From Bacillota bacterium (GTDB taxonomy: Bacteria; Bacillota; Limnochordia; Darwinibacteriales; JAAYFS01), in NCBI GenBank assembly GCA_012728115.1, contig JAAYFS010000052.1, positions 1 through 64,000 of the forward strand: DNA of 64,000 nucleotides, given 5' to 3'. A model generated the notes under the pieces. The model saw only the letters and a list, made by a program, of their open reading frames with translations. It was not told the origin of the DNA and did not search any database. The translations under genes were made by a program, and so were the position numbers. Below are positions 26,735 through 35,232 of this stretch, one piece after another (position 1 is the stretch's first letter; every line of letters starts with the position of its first letter).

Positions 26735-27664
26735 TTAAGCTAGATTGTCCATCAGCGTTTTAACTGGCACCACTTCAAGAATCCTGATTCCAAAATTGTT
26801 ATCAAGCACCAATACTTCTCCTTTGGCAATAGGGTTGCCGTTGATATAGATATCAGCAGGTTCTCCCGCAGTTTTATTAAGCTTGATTATTGAATCAGTT
26901 TTTAAATCCATAATTTCCCCGAGAGTCATTACACAACTTCCCAGTTCAGCTAGACACGTTAGTTCAACATCACTAATTAAGGAAACACTTTGTTCCGCAT
27001 CATTAGATTTGACGGGTTCTAGATCTTGAAACCGAATATCTCTAATCGGTAAGCGATTAAGCCGTACCCCCGAGCGTTTCACCTTAACGCCGTTATCGAG
27101 CATGAATTTCTCAAATTGCTGCTGAACAAGCAAAACCAAATCTATCGATGCATTTTCCCAGGTTATAGAAGTTTTCACAAAGTAATCTTCTTTTTGTAAT
27201 GGCAGACTAGATGCATTCTGTAATGCAAGCTTGACTGGAGCATATACCTTATCTAACTGATGAGGGCTCCCTAATTCCTGCGAAATCACACTAACAATGG
27301 TCTGATACCATTCATTAATGAACATATTCACTCCCCTGATTAGTTGCCTGGGGAGCGCTTTCTTTAAAGTCTCACAATCTTTCTCAGCGATCAAAGTAAA
27401 TAGACGCACACCACCGATACTAGCTGGATAAACATAGATGGAATCGGAAAACAGCCCTGCAATACCAACACTAGAAGGTTCAGTATGGATCCCTTGAACT
27501 TCCACCGTTTTACTAAGAAAAGTGCTCAGGCTCCGCTTTATAACAGGAAGACCGTTTTTGATAGTTCGAATAGTCTCCCCATCAGGTTGTTTCTCGGAAC
27601 TTTGACTCGCTTGTAACAGGGCATTGATTTCCTCCTGTGATAATACCGATCCGTTCACGTTCAA
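26735..27664 (-). CDS. fliY: Flagellar motor switch protein FliY (FliN-type, with CheY-P-binding N-terminus)
   Basis: The C-terminal 80 residues are a FliN/SpoA domain (VELTCLAELGSCVMTLGEIMDLKTDSII and INGNPIAKGEVLVLDNNFGIRI; position markers about 232-293). The N-terminal LSQEEINALL (8-17) is the CheY-P-binding EIDALL-type motif seen in FliM and FliY. The middle (about 35-190) is a divergent CheC/FliM-like region. The usual CheC acid-x-x-Asn active-site pair is not obvious: NEWYQTIVSVIS occupies one such place. The gene stands between fliL and fliO, where Bacillota normally have both fliM and fliY. No separate fliM is present in the window. Confidence 0.88.
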   Translation of the reverse strand: MNVNGSVLSQEEINALLQASQSSEKQPDGETIRTIKNGLPVIKRSLSTFLSKTVEVQGIHTEPSSVGIAGLFSDSIYVYPASIGGVRLFTLIAEKDCETLKKALPRQLIRGVNMFINEWYQTIVSVISQELGSPHQLDKVYAPVKLALQNASSLPLQKEDYFVKTSITWENASIDLVLLVQQQFEKFMLDNGVKVKRSGVRLNRLPIRDIRFQDLEPVKSNDAEQSVSLISDVELTCLAELGSCVMTLGEIMDLKTDSIIKLNKTAGEPADIYINGNPIAKGEVLVLDNNFGIRILEVVPVKTLMDNLA

Positions 27665-27686
27665 GCCCTCCTTTCTCCCGTTAACG

Positions 27687-28157
27687 TTATTGAATCACCA
27701 ATTCGTTAAAATAAATATCAACGATTTTACCTTTGAGCAAAAGGTCGTTTAGTGTTTTCATCAAATCCTCTTTGAGGGAGTCCAAACCATCAGTCTTACT
27801 TAATTCTTCAACCGAACGCAACCTTAAAGTGGAAATAATTCGATCCCGTACCTGAGGTTCTCTTTTTTCAAGTTCGGTAATGGTTGAACGACTGTCAACT
27901 TCTAAAACAATTCCTGTTCGGATAAAACGGTTTTGATTGGAATTAGCAACCAAGTTTACAATAAATTCTCCTGCCGTAAATGTTGGCCCAATTTCCCGCT
28001 TTTCAACTATGCTGGTTCGTCCAGTCCCTAAGGCACCTTCGTTACTACCGGACTCAAAGAACAAATAGGTAAAATAGGCACTTCCAAAAGTTGCCATAAT
28101 GATCAACGCGATAGCAGCAATCACCAATTTTAAATCAACTTCTAGTTTCTTGGCCAT
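27687..28157 (-). CDS. fliL: Flagellar basal body-associated protein FliL
   Basis: FliL surrounds and supports the stators. The 156-residue protein has a short cytoplasmic N-terminus, one membrane segment (about 9-32) and a periplasmic-type stomatin-like domain. That domain contains FTAGEFIVNLVANSNQNRFIRTGIVLEV (about 55-82) and a C-terminal DIYFNELVIQ. It lies 19 bases after motB. Confidence 0.93.
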   Translation of the reverse strand: MAKKLEVDLKLVIAAIALIIMATFGSAYFTYLFFESGSNEGALGTGRTSIVEKREIGPTFTAGEFIVNLVANSNQNRFIRTGIVLEVDSRSTITELEKREPQVRDRIISTLRLRSVEELSKTDGLDSLKEDLMKTLNDLLLKGKIVDIYFNELVIQ

Positions 28158-28175
28158 TTATATCCTCCCACCCAA

Positions 28176-28898
28176 TTAAGGTTCTTCAATCCATAGATCG
28201 GTCCGCAAAATCACAATATCGACACGCCGATTCTTACTCCGATTTTCGGCGGTATCATTCGATACTAGTGGACGATACTCGCCATACCCAGCTGCCGAAA
28301 GAATCTCTGGGTTAAACCCTTGCTCCTCAACTAGGTAACGAATAACATTTGTTGCTCGATGCGTGGATAATTCCCAGTTTGACGGAAATTGTGGCGTGTT
28401 GATCGGCCAGTTGTCTGTATGTCCTTCAATTCTTATCGGATTTTCCAGCTCTTTTAGCCAAGGACTAATATTGTCAAGAACTCTCTTAGCTTCTGGTTTC
28501 AGTTCCGCTTTCCCGATGTCGAAAAACACATTATCAGCAAACCTAATGGTCATTCCTCGCTCATCTAATTCCAGGTGTACTGATTGTTGCAGATTCTCTT
28601 CCTGAACATAGTCCGATAACCGGTGATACAATAGTTCAAACTCTTCCATACTCATTTCAAAACCATTGCTGGAATACAAACTTTCCTCGGGTTTAAAGGT
28701 GCGTCCTCCATCTAACACCCCGAGATTCCCCGTAAAGAACGACATAACTGCTTGAAATCGCGCCACGTCAATACTGGAGAAAGAAAAGAGTAAAACGAAA
28801 AAACACAATAATAGAGTCATCATATCGGAAAAGGTAGTCATCCATAATGGGGAACCGACGCTACTACCTTCATTCTGATTTCGTCGTCTACGACGCAT
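28176..28898 (-). CDS. motB: Flagellar motor stator protein MotB
   Basis: MotB anchors the stator to peptidoglycan. The N-terminus is very basic. The membrane segment (about 20-42) contains PLWMTTFSDMMTLLL with the proton- or ion-carrying Asp at residue 25. The C-terminal OmpA-like domain has IEGHTDNWPI and ELSTHRATNVIRYLVE, which bind peptidoglycan. It overlaps motA by 11 bases. Confidence 0.96.
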   Translation of the reverse strand: MRRRRRNQNEGSSVGSPLWMTTFSDMMTLLLCFFVLLFSFSSIDVARFQAVMSFFTGNLGVLDGGRTFKPEESLYSSNGFEMSMEEFELLYHRLSDYVQEENLQQSVHLELDERGMTIRFADNVFFDIGKAELKPEAKRVLDNISPWLKELENPIRIEGHTDNWPINTPQFPSNWELSTHRATNVIRYLVEEQGFNPEILSAAGYGEYRPLVSNDTAENRSKNRRVDIVILRTDLWIEEP

Positions 28899-29709
28899 CC
28901 GACATCACCCCTTCAGCACCAGAAACTGTACCAGGAGCAACGCCTCGTCTAGCAGGAACCTCTCTATGATTTGGAGAAAGGAATGCCTTCAGCTTTTCTT
29001 CGACGATCCGTGGATTTTCACCCGCTTGAATCGATAATATTCCTTCGATCATCACTTCTTTTAAGAGAATTTCTTTCGCAGTCTTACCGCGTAATCTACC
29101 TGCAATAGGAAGAAGAACTGAGTTAGCTATAACTGCTCCATAAAGAGTAGTAATCAATGCTATTGCCATACCTGAACCAACTTGACTAGGATCATCGAGT
29201 TCACCAAGCATCGCAATCAATCCGATTAAGGTACCGATCATACCGAAAGCAGGCGCATAAGCACCAAATTGTTCAAATAGTCTTTGACCTTCGGCATGGC
29301 GCTCCTCCAAAAATGCTAGCTCAATTTCAAGAATACTGCGCACTAATTCGGCATCAGTACCATCCACTACCAACTGAATGCCTTTCTTTAAAAACTCATC
29401 GTCTGTGTTTTGTACCTTATCCTCTAATGCTAATAAACCCTCTCTTCTGGAACTTTCGGCAAACTCAACTAGAGTTCTAATTATTTCCGATTCATTGTTA
29501 TCGTCTTTAGAAAACGCAATAACAGTTAATTTCCCAATGCTAGCAACTTGCTTCCAGGGGAAGTTTACCATTAAAGCGGCAAATGCTCCCCCAATAGTAA
29601 TAAATACACTACTTAAGCTCCAATACAAACCTACCGTACCCTCAAGAGCTATGGCGATAATCATGATAGCAAATCCTAATACAATACCTAATATACCAGC
29701 GATATCCAT
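28888..29709 (-). CDS. motA: Flagellar motor stator protein MotA
   Basis: MotA forms the ion channel of the stator with MotB. Four membrane segments are visible: about 3-22, 28-48, 150-170 and 180-203. The cytoplasmic loop is charged and contains RREGLLALEDKV. The third and fourth segments carry APAFGMIGTLIGLIAML and GMAIALITTLYGAVIANS. It has 273 residues. motA follows flgE after a 61-base gap that holds a 12-bp hairpin. The stator genes inside the main operon resemble clostridial arrangements. Confidence 0.96.
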   Translation of the reverse strand: MDIAGILGIVLGFAIMIIAIALEGTVGLYWSLSSVFITIGGAFAALMVNFPWKQVASIGKLTVIAFSKDDNNESEIIRTLVEFAESSRREGLLALEDKVQNTDDEFLKKGIQLVVDGTDAELVRSILEIELAFLEERHAEGQRLFEQFGAYAPAFGMIGTLIGLIAMLGELDDPSQVGSGMAIALITTLYGAVIANSVLLPIAGRLRGKTAKEILLKEVMIEGILSIQAGENPRIVEEKLKAFLSPNHREVPARRGVAPGTVSGAEGVMSDAS

Positions 29710-29730
29710 ACCATAATCCCCATTTCTGTC

Positions 29731-29761
29731 AGTGTAGGGGTCAAAAAGCGACCCCTACACT
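29731..29761 (-). repeat. 12-bp perfect inverted repeat between flgE and motA, without T-tract
   Basis: AGTGTAGGGGTC (29731-29742) pairs perfectly with 29750-29761 over a 7-base loop. On the minus strand the sequence after the stem is GACAGAAATGGGG, which leads into the motA ribosome binding site, so this is not a standard terminator. It probably stabilises or delimits the flgE message, or lowers readthrough into the stator genes. Confidence 0.85.
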
Positions 29762-29770
29762 AGAGTTGTT

Positions 29771-31948
29771 CTATCGTTTCAGATTTACTACCTCTTGGAG
29801 CATCTCATCAGAAGAGGTAATAATTCGTGAATTAGCTTGGAAGCCTCTCTGAGTGATGATCATATCTGTAAATTCTTCACTCAAATCTACATTGGACATC
29901 TCTAAAGCATTTGACATTATAGAACCATAACCACCGCTCTCAGCTCGTCCAAAATCCCTTTGACCTGAGTTATTCGACTCTTGGAAAATCGAATTACCAG
30001 CTTTGAGCAATCCAGCAGGATTATCGCACCTAGCTAGTGCTACTTGAGCAAGATTCTTAGTCATACCATTGGAGAAACTTCCGATAATGATTCCCGAGCG
30101 ATCAATGGCAATACTATCTAAAGCTCCACTTGGCAATCCATTCTGGTTACGCAATACCACCGAAGTAGATTCGCCAAACTGCGTTAGATCACCAAGGTGA
30201 ATCTCCATCGTAATATCCTTAGCTAATTTAGGTTCTATTGCATCAGCTGGAATGGTAATAGTTCCTTTGCCACCACTGATAAGAGCACCACTAGTATCGA
30301 ATACAAGTCTATCACTTCCTAGGATGGTGTTTGGATCATTTGGCAAAGTTGCCGTCCATGACCATTCATTATCACCGATTTTCGAAAAAGTTACATTAAT
30401 CTGGTGACTTGAACCCAAGGAGTCATAAATAACAACTGTGCGAGTTACATTTACACCTTCGTCAGCATCTCTACCGATCTCTGTTAATGGATCAGTTCCG
30501 AAAATATCGGGTGTAATAGCGTCAGCTACTTGGATGTCGTAGCCAGAACCAGCAAAATCGGAAACAATGGTTAGAAAACCATTTCCATCTACACTAGCGG
30601 TTAAACTTGAACCCTGTAATTGTAGATTGATCGCATCTTGTAAATTAGCGATTCCACCTGTTTGCGAATAGTCTTGATCAAGTACAATTCGGAAACCATT
30701 AATCTGGATGATAGCAGGATTATTACTGAAATCTATATTCAAAGCGCGATCTCCAACCAACGTGGTCTGAGTTGCAGAAATTCCAGTGGTTAGTTGAGTT
30801 GTATCAAATACTTGCGCAACCATATTACCAGAGACGGAAATATCGATCTCACCTACATCATCACTGGTGATTACCAAGAAACCGTCTTGATCAAGTCCTG
30901 CAGTTGCCCCAATTAGTTCCTTATTGATTGCATCCAACAAGTCTTGCACTGTATAAGTGGTTTGACTGAAACTTATTACTATTTCGTTTCCGTCAATGGT
31001 AACGCGTAATTCTGGATTGGTAACTGACGATAAATCTAGATCTGATGTCAAAGCAACTGAACCCTTTAGTGCACTTTGAGAGCCATCTATTCCAGTCGAA
31101 ACTTGCCATGCGCCAAGAACTAGATCACGATCATCAATTTCCTCAAAAATTATGGTCTCGGCACCTGGATTATTGTGTGAAATAACAAGTTTGTTATCTT
31201 CAAATGCCGCCCGCGCACCCTGAAGTCTGCTATTGATATCATCGAGCAGTTGGTCTGGAGTAGCGTAATCTTTATTCAATAAGATTCTTTGGGGTTGATC
31301 ATTATTCGAACCACTTACGATCACGCTAAGAACTTGTGGGCTGTTACTGAAATTCAAATCATAAAGCTCACCCGAAAATACTTTCGTGGTTGCAGCCATC
31401 TTTACACGTGCATCAAGATTACCACCGAAAGTGATCATATCTGTTGCTCGTGGTGGAACTATATCATTGATCGCAATCTTTATGTTTTCTACTTGGTCAA
31501 TAGATTCAGGCAGGATGCCGTCAGCATTAGCTAAAATGCCTTGTACCCTCAACCCAGTAGCTTTGCAAAATAAGTGTCCTGTTTCATCGAAATCAAACAT
31601 CCCTGCTCGCGAAAAGTATTCTTTTTGTCCATCTGAAAGAATGAAAAAGCCATTTCCTTCGATCGCTAAATCTGTGGCGTTTCCTGTGGATTGAGTGGGA
31701 CCTTGAGTATGAATAACATCGATCGTACCAAGTCTTACTCCTAAGCCAACTTGTTGTGGATTAAGACCAGCTCGAGTTTTTGAAGGCGAAGACGCTGTTT
31801 GAAGTGTTTGGTTAAGTGCCTCCGAAAAACTTACTCGCGATGATTTAAATCCTGTAGTATTTACGTTGGCGATATTGTTTCCAATTACATCCATCTTTGT
31901 TTGGTGTACTTTTAGACCAGAAACACCAGCAAACATTGAACGTAACAT
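29771..31948 (-). CDS. flgE: Flagellar hook protein FlgE, large form with three tandem hook-IN repeats
   Basis: FlgE builds the hook. The N-terminal rod motif MLRSMFAGVSGLKVHQTKMDVIGNNIANVNTTG (1-33) and the C-terminal region with ALEMSNVDLSEEFTDMIITQRGFQANSRII (about 681-710) form the D0 coil. The protein has 725 residues, far longer than the roughly 260-400 of small FlgEs. The extra mass is a central region of three diverged repeats of about 100 residues (about 197-285, 298-395 and 402-495). Each repeat has a DLLDDIN/DLLDAIN/NLQDAIN helix and an LVI/LTI strand, resembling flagellin hook-IN motifs. A structured leader precedes the start. Confidence 0.96.
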   Translation of the reverse strand: MLRSMFAGVSGLKVHQTKMDVIGNNIANVNTTGFKSSRVSFSEALNQTLQTASSPSKTRAGLNPQQVGLGVRLGTIDVIHTQGPTQSTGNATDLAIEGNGFFILSDGQKEYFSRAGMFDFDETGHLFCKATGLRVQGILANADGILPESIDQVENIKIAINDIVPPRATDMITFGGNLDARVKMAATTKVFSGELYDLNFSNSPQVLSVIVSGSNNDQPQRILLNKDYATPDQLLDDINSRLQGARAAFEDNKLVISHNNPGAETIIFEEIDDRDLVLGAWQVSTGIDGSQSALKGSVALTSDLDLSSVTNPELRVTIDGNEIVISFSQTTYTVQDLLDAINKELIGATAGLDQDGFLVITSDDVGEIDISVSGNMVAQVFDTTQLTTGISATQTTLVGDRALNIDFSNNPAIIQINGFRIVLDQDYSQTGGIANLQDAINLQLQGSSLTASVDGNGFLTIVSDFAGSGYDIQVADAITPDIFGTDPLTEIGRDADEGVNVTRTVVIYDSLGSSHQINVTFSKIGDNEWSWTATLPNDPNTILGSDRLVFDTSGALISGGKGTITIPADAIEPKLAKDITMEIHLGDLTQFGESTSVVLRNQNGLPSGALDSIAIDRSGIIIGSFSNGMTKNLAQVALARCDNPAGLLKAGNSIFQESNNSGQRDFGRAESGGYGSIMSNALEMSNVDLSEEFTDMIITQRGFQANSRIITSSDEMLQEVVNLKR

Positions 31949-31966
31949 GAAATCCCTCCCCTTTAT

Positions 31967-32018
31967 CCTTGTGTCAATCGTTCCACAAGGGTCGGGCCTC
32001 CTCGAAAGGTCCAGCCCT
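31967..32018 (-). promoter_or_regulatory. Structured leader of flgE (two stem-loops)
   Basis: The 70-base gap before flgE holds two hairpins. One is a perfect 7-bp stem (31967-31973 with 31984-31990), ten bases from the GGGAGGG ribosome binding site. The other is a GC-rich stem (about 31990-31999 with 32006-32015) with wobble pairs. Neither is followed by a T-tract. A role in message processing or translation of the hook gene is inferred. Confidence 0.6.
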
Positions 32019-32420
32019 TTATGTTATTACTGCACTGTCAATGTTTGTAAAGACATTCTCACGGATTCTGTCTCCGTCGATCGCCGTAATTACCGTACGG
32101 TTTTTAACACTAACCACGAATGCCAAATCTCCCATCAAAATCAACGATTCACGGGCTCCTTTATTTGAAGCCTTGTTAACCGCATTCTCAAGCGCATTTA
32201 ATTGCTCTTGACTCAAGGTAATGCCACTACTTTTAAGACGCTTTTCTGCATGAGCAGAAAATTTCACTTCACCGCGCCCAAGTTTTTGTTCGAGGATCCT
32301 CTGGAATTCGTTAGTTTTTGGTTTTTGAACTTGAGTTGTTTGAAGATTCGAACCAACTCGTGTCGTAGGCCTAATTGGCAGTCCTCTTGGAACTTGAAAA
32401 TCATTTGCCACTCTTATCAC
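32019..32420 (-). CDS. Flagellar operon protein, TIGR02530 type
   Basis: The 133-residue protein matches the small flagellar operon family TIGR02530. The conserved core is VKFSAHAEKRLKSSGITLS followed by a helix (EQLNALENAVNKASNKG) and a beta-rich end with ILMGDLAFVVSVKNRTVITA. It resembles the FlgE-neighbour genes of many Bacillota. The N-terminal 50 residues form a variable linker. Its function is not established; a role in hook assembly is suggested only by its fixed place between flgD and flgE. It overlaps flgD by 20 bases. Confidence 0.85.
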   Translation of the reverse strand: MIRVANDFQVPRGLPIRPTTRVGSNLQTTQVQKPKTNEFQRILEQKLGRGEVKFSAHAEKRLKSSGITLSQEQLNALENAVNKASNKGARESLILMGDLAFVVSVKNRTVITAIDGDRIRENVFTNIDSAVIT

Positions 32421-32850
32421 CTACCTCCAAAATGCCTACTATCTCAGTGAAGTCATATGGTTTTCCATCAACGATCAAGTGTGGCCAACCATCTTTAAAG
32501 TAGACTCCTGTTACTTCACCGAACAGGCTTTCGCCTTCTTTAGAATAGATCTCTACTGTTCGTCCTAGTAAAGATGTAGCTTGTCCTAATGCAGTCAATC
32601 TTTGCTGTGACTCCATCATCTGTCCGATGGTCTGATTTAAGTTTTGCATTTGTTCCAGACTACTAAATTGAGCTAGTTGAGCAATGAATTCTTTATCGTC
32701 GACTGGACTGATTGGATCTTGGTACTTCAACTGAGTAATTAATAATTTTAAGAACTCATCTTTTCCGAGTGCGTTAATGGTGTTGTTTTGTTTCGAGTTT
32801 TGTTTCTGAGTCTCTGCCTGACTGGCGGCTTGAACAGTTTGGAAATACAT
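32401..32850 (-). CDS. flgD: Flagellar hook capping protein FlgD
   Basis: FlgD caps the growing hook. The N-terminal signature LGKDEFLKLLITQLKYQDP and FIAQLAQFSSLEQMQNLNQ (about 29-66) is intact. The protein ends soon after a small beta domain, as in the short FlgDs of Bacillota. I chose the ATG at 32850, directly after GAGGAGGTGAGAGG, over a longer in-frame start at 32895 that would overlap fliK. Confidence 0.94.
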   Translation of the reverse strand: MYFQTVQAASQAETQKQNSKQNNTINALGKDEFLKLLITQLKYQDPISPVDDKEFIAQLAQFSSLEQMQNLNQTIGQMMESQQRLTALGQATSLLGRTVEIYSKEGESLFGEVTGVYFKDGWPHLIVDGKPYDFTEIVGILEVGDKSGK

Positions 32851-32863
32851 CCTCTCACCTCCT

Positions 32864-34672
32864 CTAGACCCGATAATCGATGCTTGTTTCCCCAAAATCC
32901 AAGCGAGCTTTATTGGTATAAATCATACTACCACTACTTACTAAAGGTTGTAGCTTCTTGCCCAAGCGAACTAGCTTGTGCGACCTATGAACTTCTGGTT
33001 CTCGTGGAGACTTTCCATGAAATTGAGTATCACCACTCGAAACATTTACGGTAAGGTTAGCAACGTTCATTCCCATATCCTGAAGGCTTGAACGTAACTG
33101 ATTTAATTGAGCAGCAAGTACTTCCTTTACTGCAACAGATTCTGCCATTAGTTCGGCGGAAACCACTCCTTGTTCGATAACTACCTTTACTTTCAATTCG
33201 CCAAGCGACTCAGGCTTTAACTCAATGCGAATCTCACCAAATTCCGAACCTTCGGTAGTCAAACTCATCCGCTGAACATCAGAAACCAATTCATCCCTCA
33301 GCTGCACTTGAAAATCGGATTCTCTCGCTTCATTTGGTTGCTCATTGACCTCAGAAACTAATTCAGGAACAATCTCTTGGAAATGCTGACCAACAACCCC
33401 ACCTGGTTCGTCACCAACTTCGACATCACTCTGTTCGCTTTTTGTTTCTAGTTGAACTTTGATTGTCTTTGCTGTGTTTGGAGTTTTGATTTTCTTTTGG
33501 GTTGCTATACTAATAATCGCATCTAACGCAGTTTCTGCGAGCTTTTGCTGGCTTCCTTCATCCTCAAACTCCATACTTTCTAACTGCAAATCTCGCACAG
33601 AATTTTTTATAGCTATTTCAGGTAATTCTTGCTCAACTTCACGGAAACTAGAGTGAGTAATCCTGGTAATATCTTCGCCAATTATTACGGTTGTTGGTTG
33701 CTCTGGTTGCTCTATTCTCGCTACTTCACTAAGATTTTCTTCTCCTCCGAAATCAGTCACCCGAAGTTCTTCCTCCGCTGTCTGAATCAAAGTGGGAAAT
33801 TTTTGTTTTGGTTGAACCTCTAATTCAAGAATCGTTTGCGATTCAGTATCGGTACTTGTTTTTAAATCCGATGGTTCAATCCTAGTCTCCCTAGTGGAGA
33901 TAAACTCAGTAATAACTACTTCAGACTCGCCAACGAGTACAGGTGTGGAGTTAAATTCCTCAACCTCGCCCTTTTGCCCATCATCAGCTACGTTAAATCT
34001 GAAGTGATTTGGGTAAGGATCAATTCTTAAAGCATCCTGCTGAATAGGATTATTGACCTTTGTCACTTCAGTTTCTTGTAGATCGACTATTGGCATACTT
34101 ATTTCCATATTTCGTGCTTCTCTCGGCTGCTGCATAGTAGTAGGAGTACCAGAAGTTTCCCCTAACGAAACTCTTGGTTCGCCCGTAGTAACAGTACCAA
34201 CCTCAAAGACCCTTTGGTGATGGGATGAATTTGATTGCTCAGCTACTTTTTGAACCTCGGGTTCATTATTCACTACCGCTAAACTTTCGATCCCCTCTAC
34301 CTCTTCAACCTCAAAGCTCACTTCCTTGAATGAAGTTTGTGGCCCTTCAGCTCCAAAAGGATTTAGAGTAAACATAATTTCAGTGCCTAGTTCTTCATTT
34401 TGTTCGTCTAGTTCGTCCTCTTCAATTTTAGCTTGTAATTTTTTAGCTAATTCTTCAAGTAAAGGCATCTGATTATCTACTGGTACGAAAAACGTTTTTA
34501 GCGTCTCAAGCTTTTCTACATCTTCAGTATCCAAATCGGTAAGACAAAAGTCAGGATCTTTTTGAAGTAATTTGAGAATAGATTCAAATTCCAGACTTGC
34601 TTCTCCATTCAGTTTAGTTTCCTTGCCAATTGGGATATTGCCTCGGAAAAGCATGTCTAGCGCTACTCGCAA
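32864..34672 (-). CDS. fliK: Flagellar hook-length control protein FliK
   Basis: FliK measures hook length and triggers the FlhB export switch. The conserved part is the C-terminal domain around EIRIELKPESLGELKVKVVIEQGVVSAELMAES (about 476-508), followed by a helix with LAAQLNQLRSSLQDMGMNVANLTVNV. The remaining 450 N-terminal residues are acidic, low in conservation and rich in Glu, Thr and Val, as expected for the ruler region. The start is TTG at 34672, six bases after GGAGGT. Confidence 0.9.
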   Translation of the reverse strand: MRVALDMLFRGNIPIGKETKLNGEASLEFESILKLLQKDPDFCLTDLDTEDVEKLETLKTFFVPVDNQMPLLEELAKKLQAKIEEDELDEQNEELGTEIMFTLNPFGAEGPQTSFKEVSFEVEEVEGIESLAVVNNEPEVQKVAEQSNSSHHQRVFEVGTVTTGEPRVSLGETSGTPTTMQQPREARNMEISMPIVDLQETEVTKVNNPIQQDALRIDPYPNHFRFNVADDGQKGEVEEFNSTPVLVGESEVVITEFISTRETRIEPSDLKTSTDTESQTILELEVQPKQKFPTLIQTAEEELRVTDFGGEENLSEVARIEQPEQPTTVIIGEDITRITHSSFREVEQELPEIAIKNSVRDLQLESMEFEDEGSQQKLAETALDAIISIATQKKIKTPNTAKTIKVQLETKSEQSDVEVGDEPGGVVGQHFQEIVPELVSEVNEQPNEARESDFQVQLRDELVSDVQRMSLTTEGSEFGEIRIELKPESLGELKVKVVIEQGVVSAELMAESVAVKEVLAAQLNQLRSSLQDMGMNVANLTVNVSSGDTQFHGKSPREPEVHRSHKLVRLGKKLQPLVSSGSMIYTNKARLDFGETSIDYRV

Positions 34673-34686
34673 TTTATCACCTCCTT

Positions 34687-35232
34687 TCAGTTGTCCTTAA
34701 ACCTACTACTGACTCGGGCTGCCAAATCAGTAGGAAGTAACGACAGAATCTGGGAAGCTTGTCTAGTGTCCATTTGGGTTAGAATTGTTACAATATCCTC
34801 TTCATCAAGTTCTTGGATGATTCGCGCCCCTTCTTGTGCTGCCATCTCTTCATATAACTCGGCAAGTTTAGCCAGGTTCTGTTGTCGTTTAACTTGGAGT
34901 TCAAACTCCCCCTGTTGTCGTTGAAGCGCTGCTTCCCGTCTTTCTAAGTCACGCCATTGCTGAGCAATATGCGCTTTTTCGATTTCCAAATCTTTGCGTT
35001 CTGCTTCTATGCTTTCTTTTTCTTCCATAATTGCTTCATATTGGTTAGCGCGCCACTCTTCACTCTCCAGCCCAGCACGATATGTTTCGATATGTGGTTT
35101 AAATACTGGTATCCTCTCAGCCCATTTACCCAATGTTTCTTGAGGAGATATGATTCCCATGATGGTCAAAATTGTAGTTGCAGTAATTAAGGATATAAGA
35201 AAGAATATAATCACTAAGGCCCATTTTTTCAC
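34687..35232 (-). CDS. FliJ-neighbour membrane protein with MgtE-N-like C-terminus (YlxF type)
   Basis: One N-terminal membrane segment (about 5-27) is followed by a long charged coiled coil (about 55-125). A C-terminal helical domain follows, with LDEEDIVTILTQMDTRQASQILSLLPTDLAARV, which resembles the MgtE N-terminal and FliG-like helical repeats. Genes of this build (ylxF in B. subtilis) lie between fliJ and fliK in Bacillota. The function is unknown; the fold suggests interaction with FliG or the export apparatus. It overlaps fliJ by four bases. Confidence 0.85.
   Translation of the reverse strand: MKKWALVIIFFLISLITATTILTIMGIISPQETLGKWAERIPVFKPHIETYRAGLESEEWRANQYEAIMEEKESIEAERKDLEIEKAHIAQQWRDLERREAALQRQQGEFELQVKRQQNLAKLAELYEEMAAQEGARIIQELDEEDIVTILTQMDTRQASQILSLLPTDLAARVSSRFKDN

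Noticed and set aside
29731-29761. Rho-independent terminator between flgE and motA
   Set aside because: The stem is strong, but no T-tract follows on either strand, so it is kept as an inverted repeat only.
33000-34672. Horizontal origin of fliK because of its unusual composition
   Set aside because: Glu/Thr/Val-rich, weakly conserved N-terminal regions are normal for FliK, and the gene is in its standard place.
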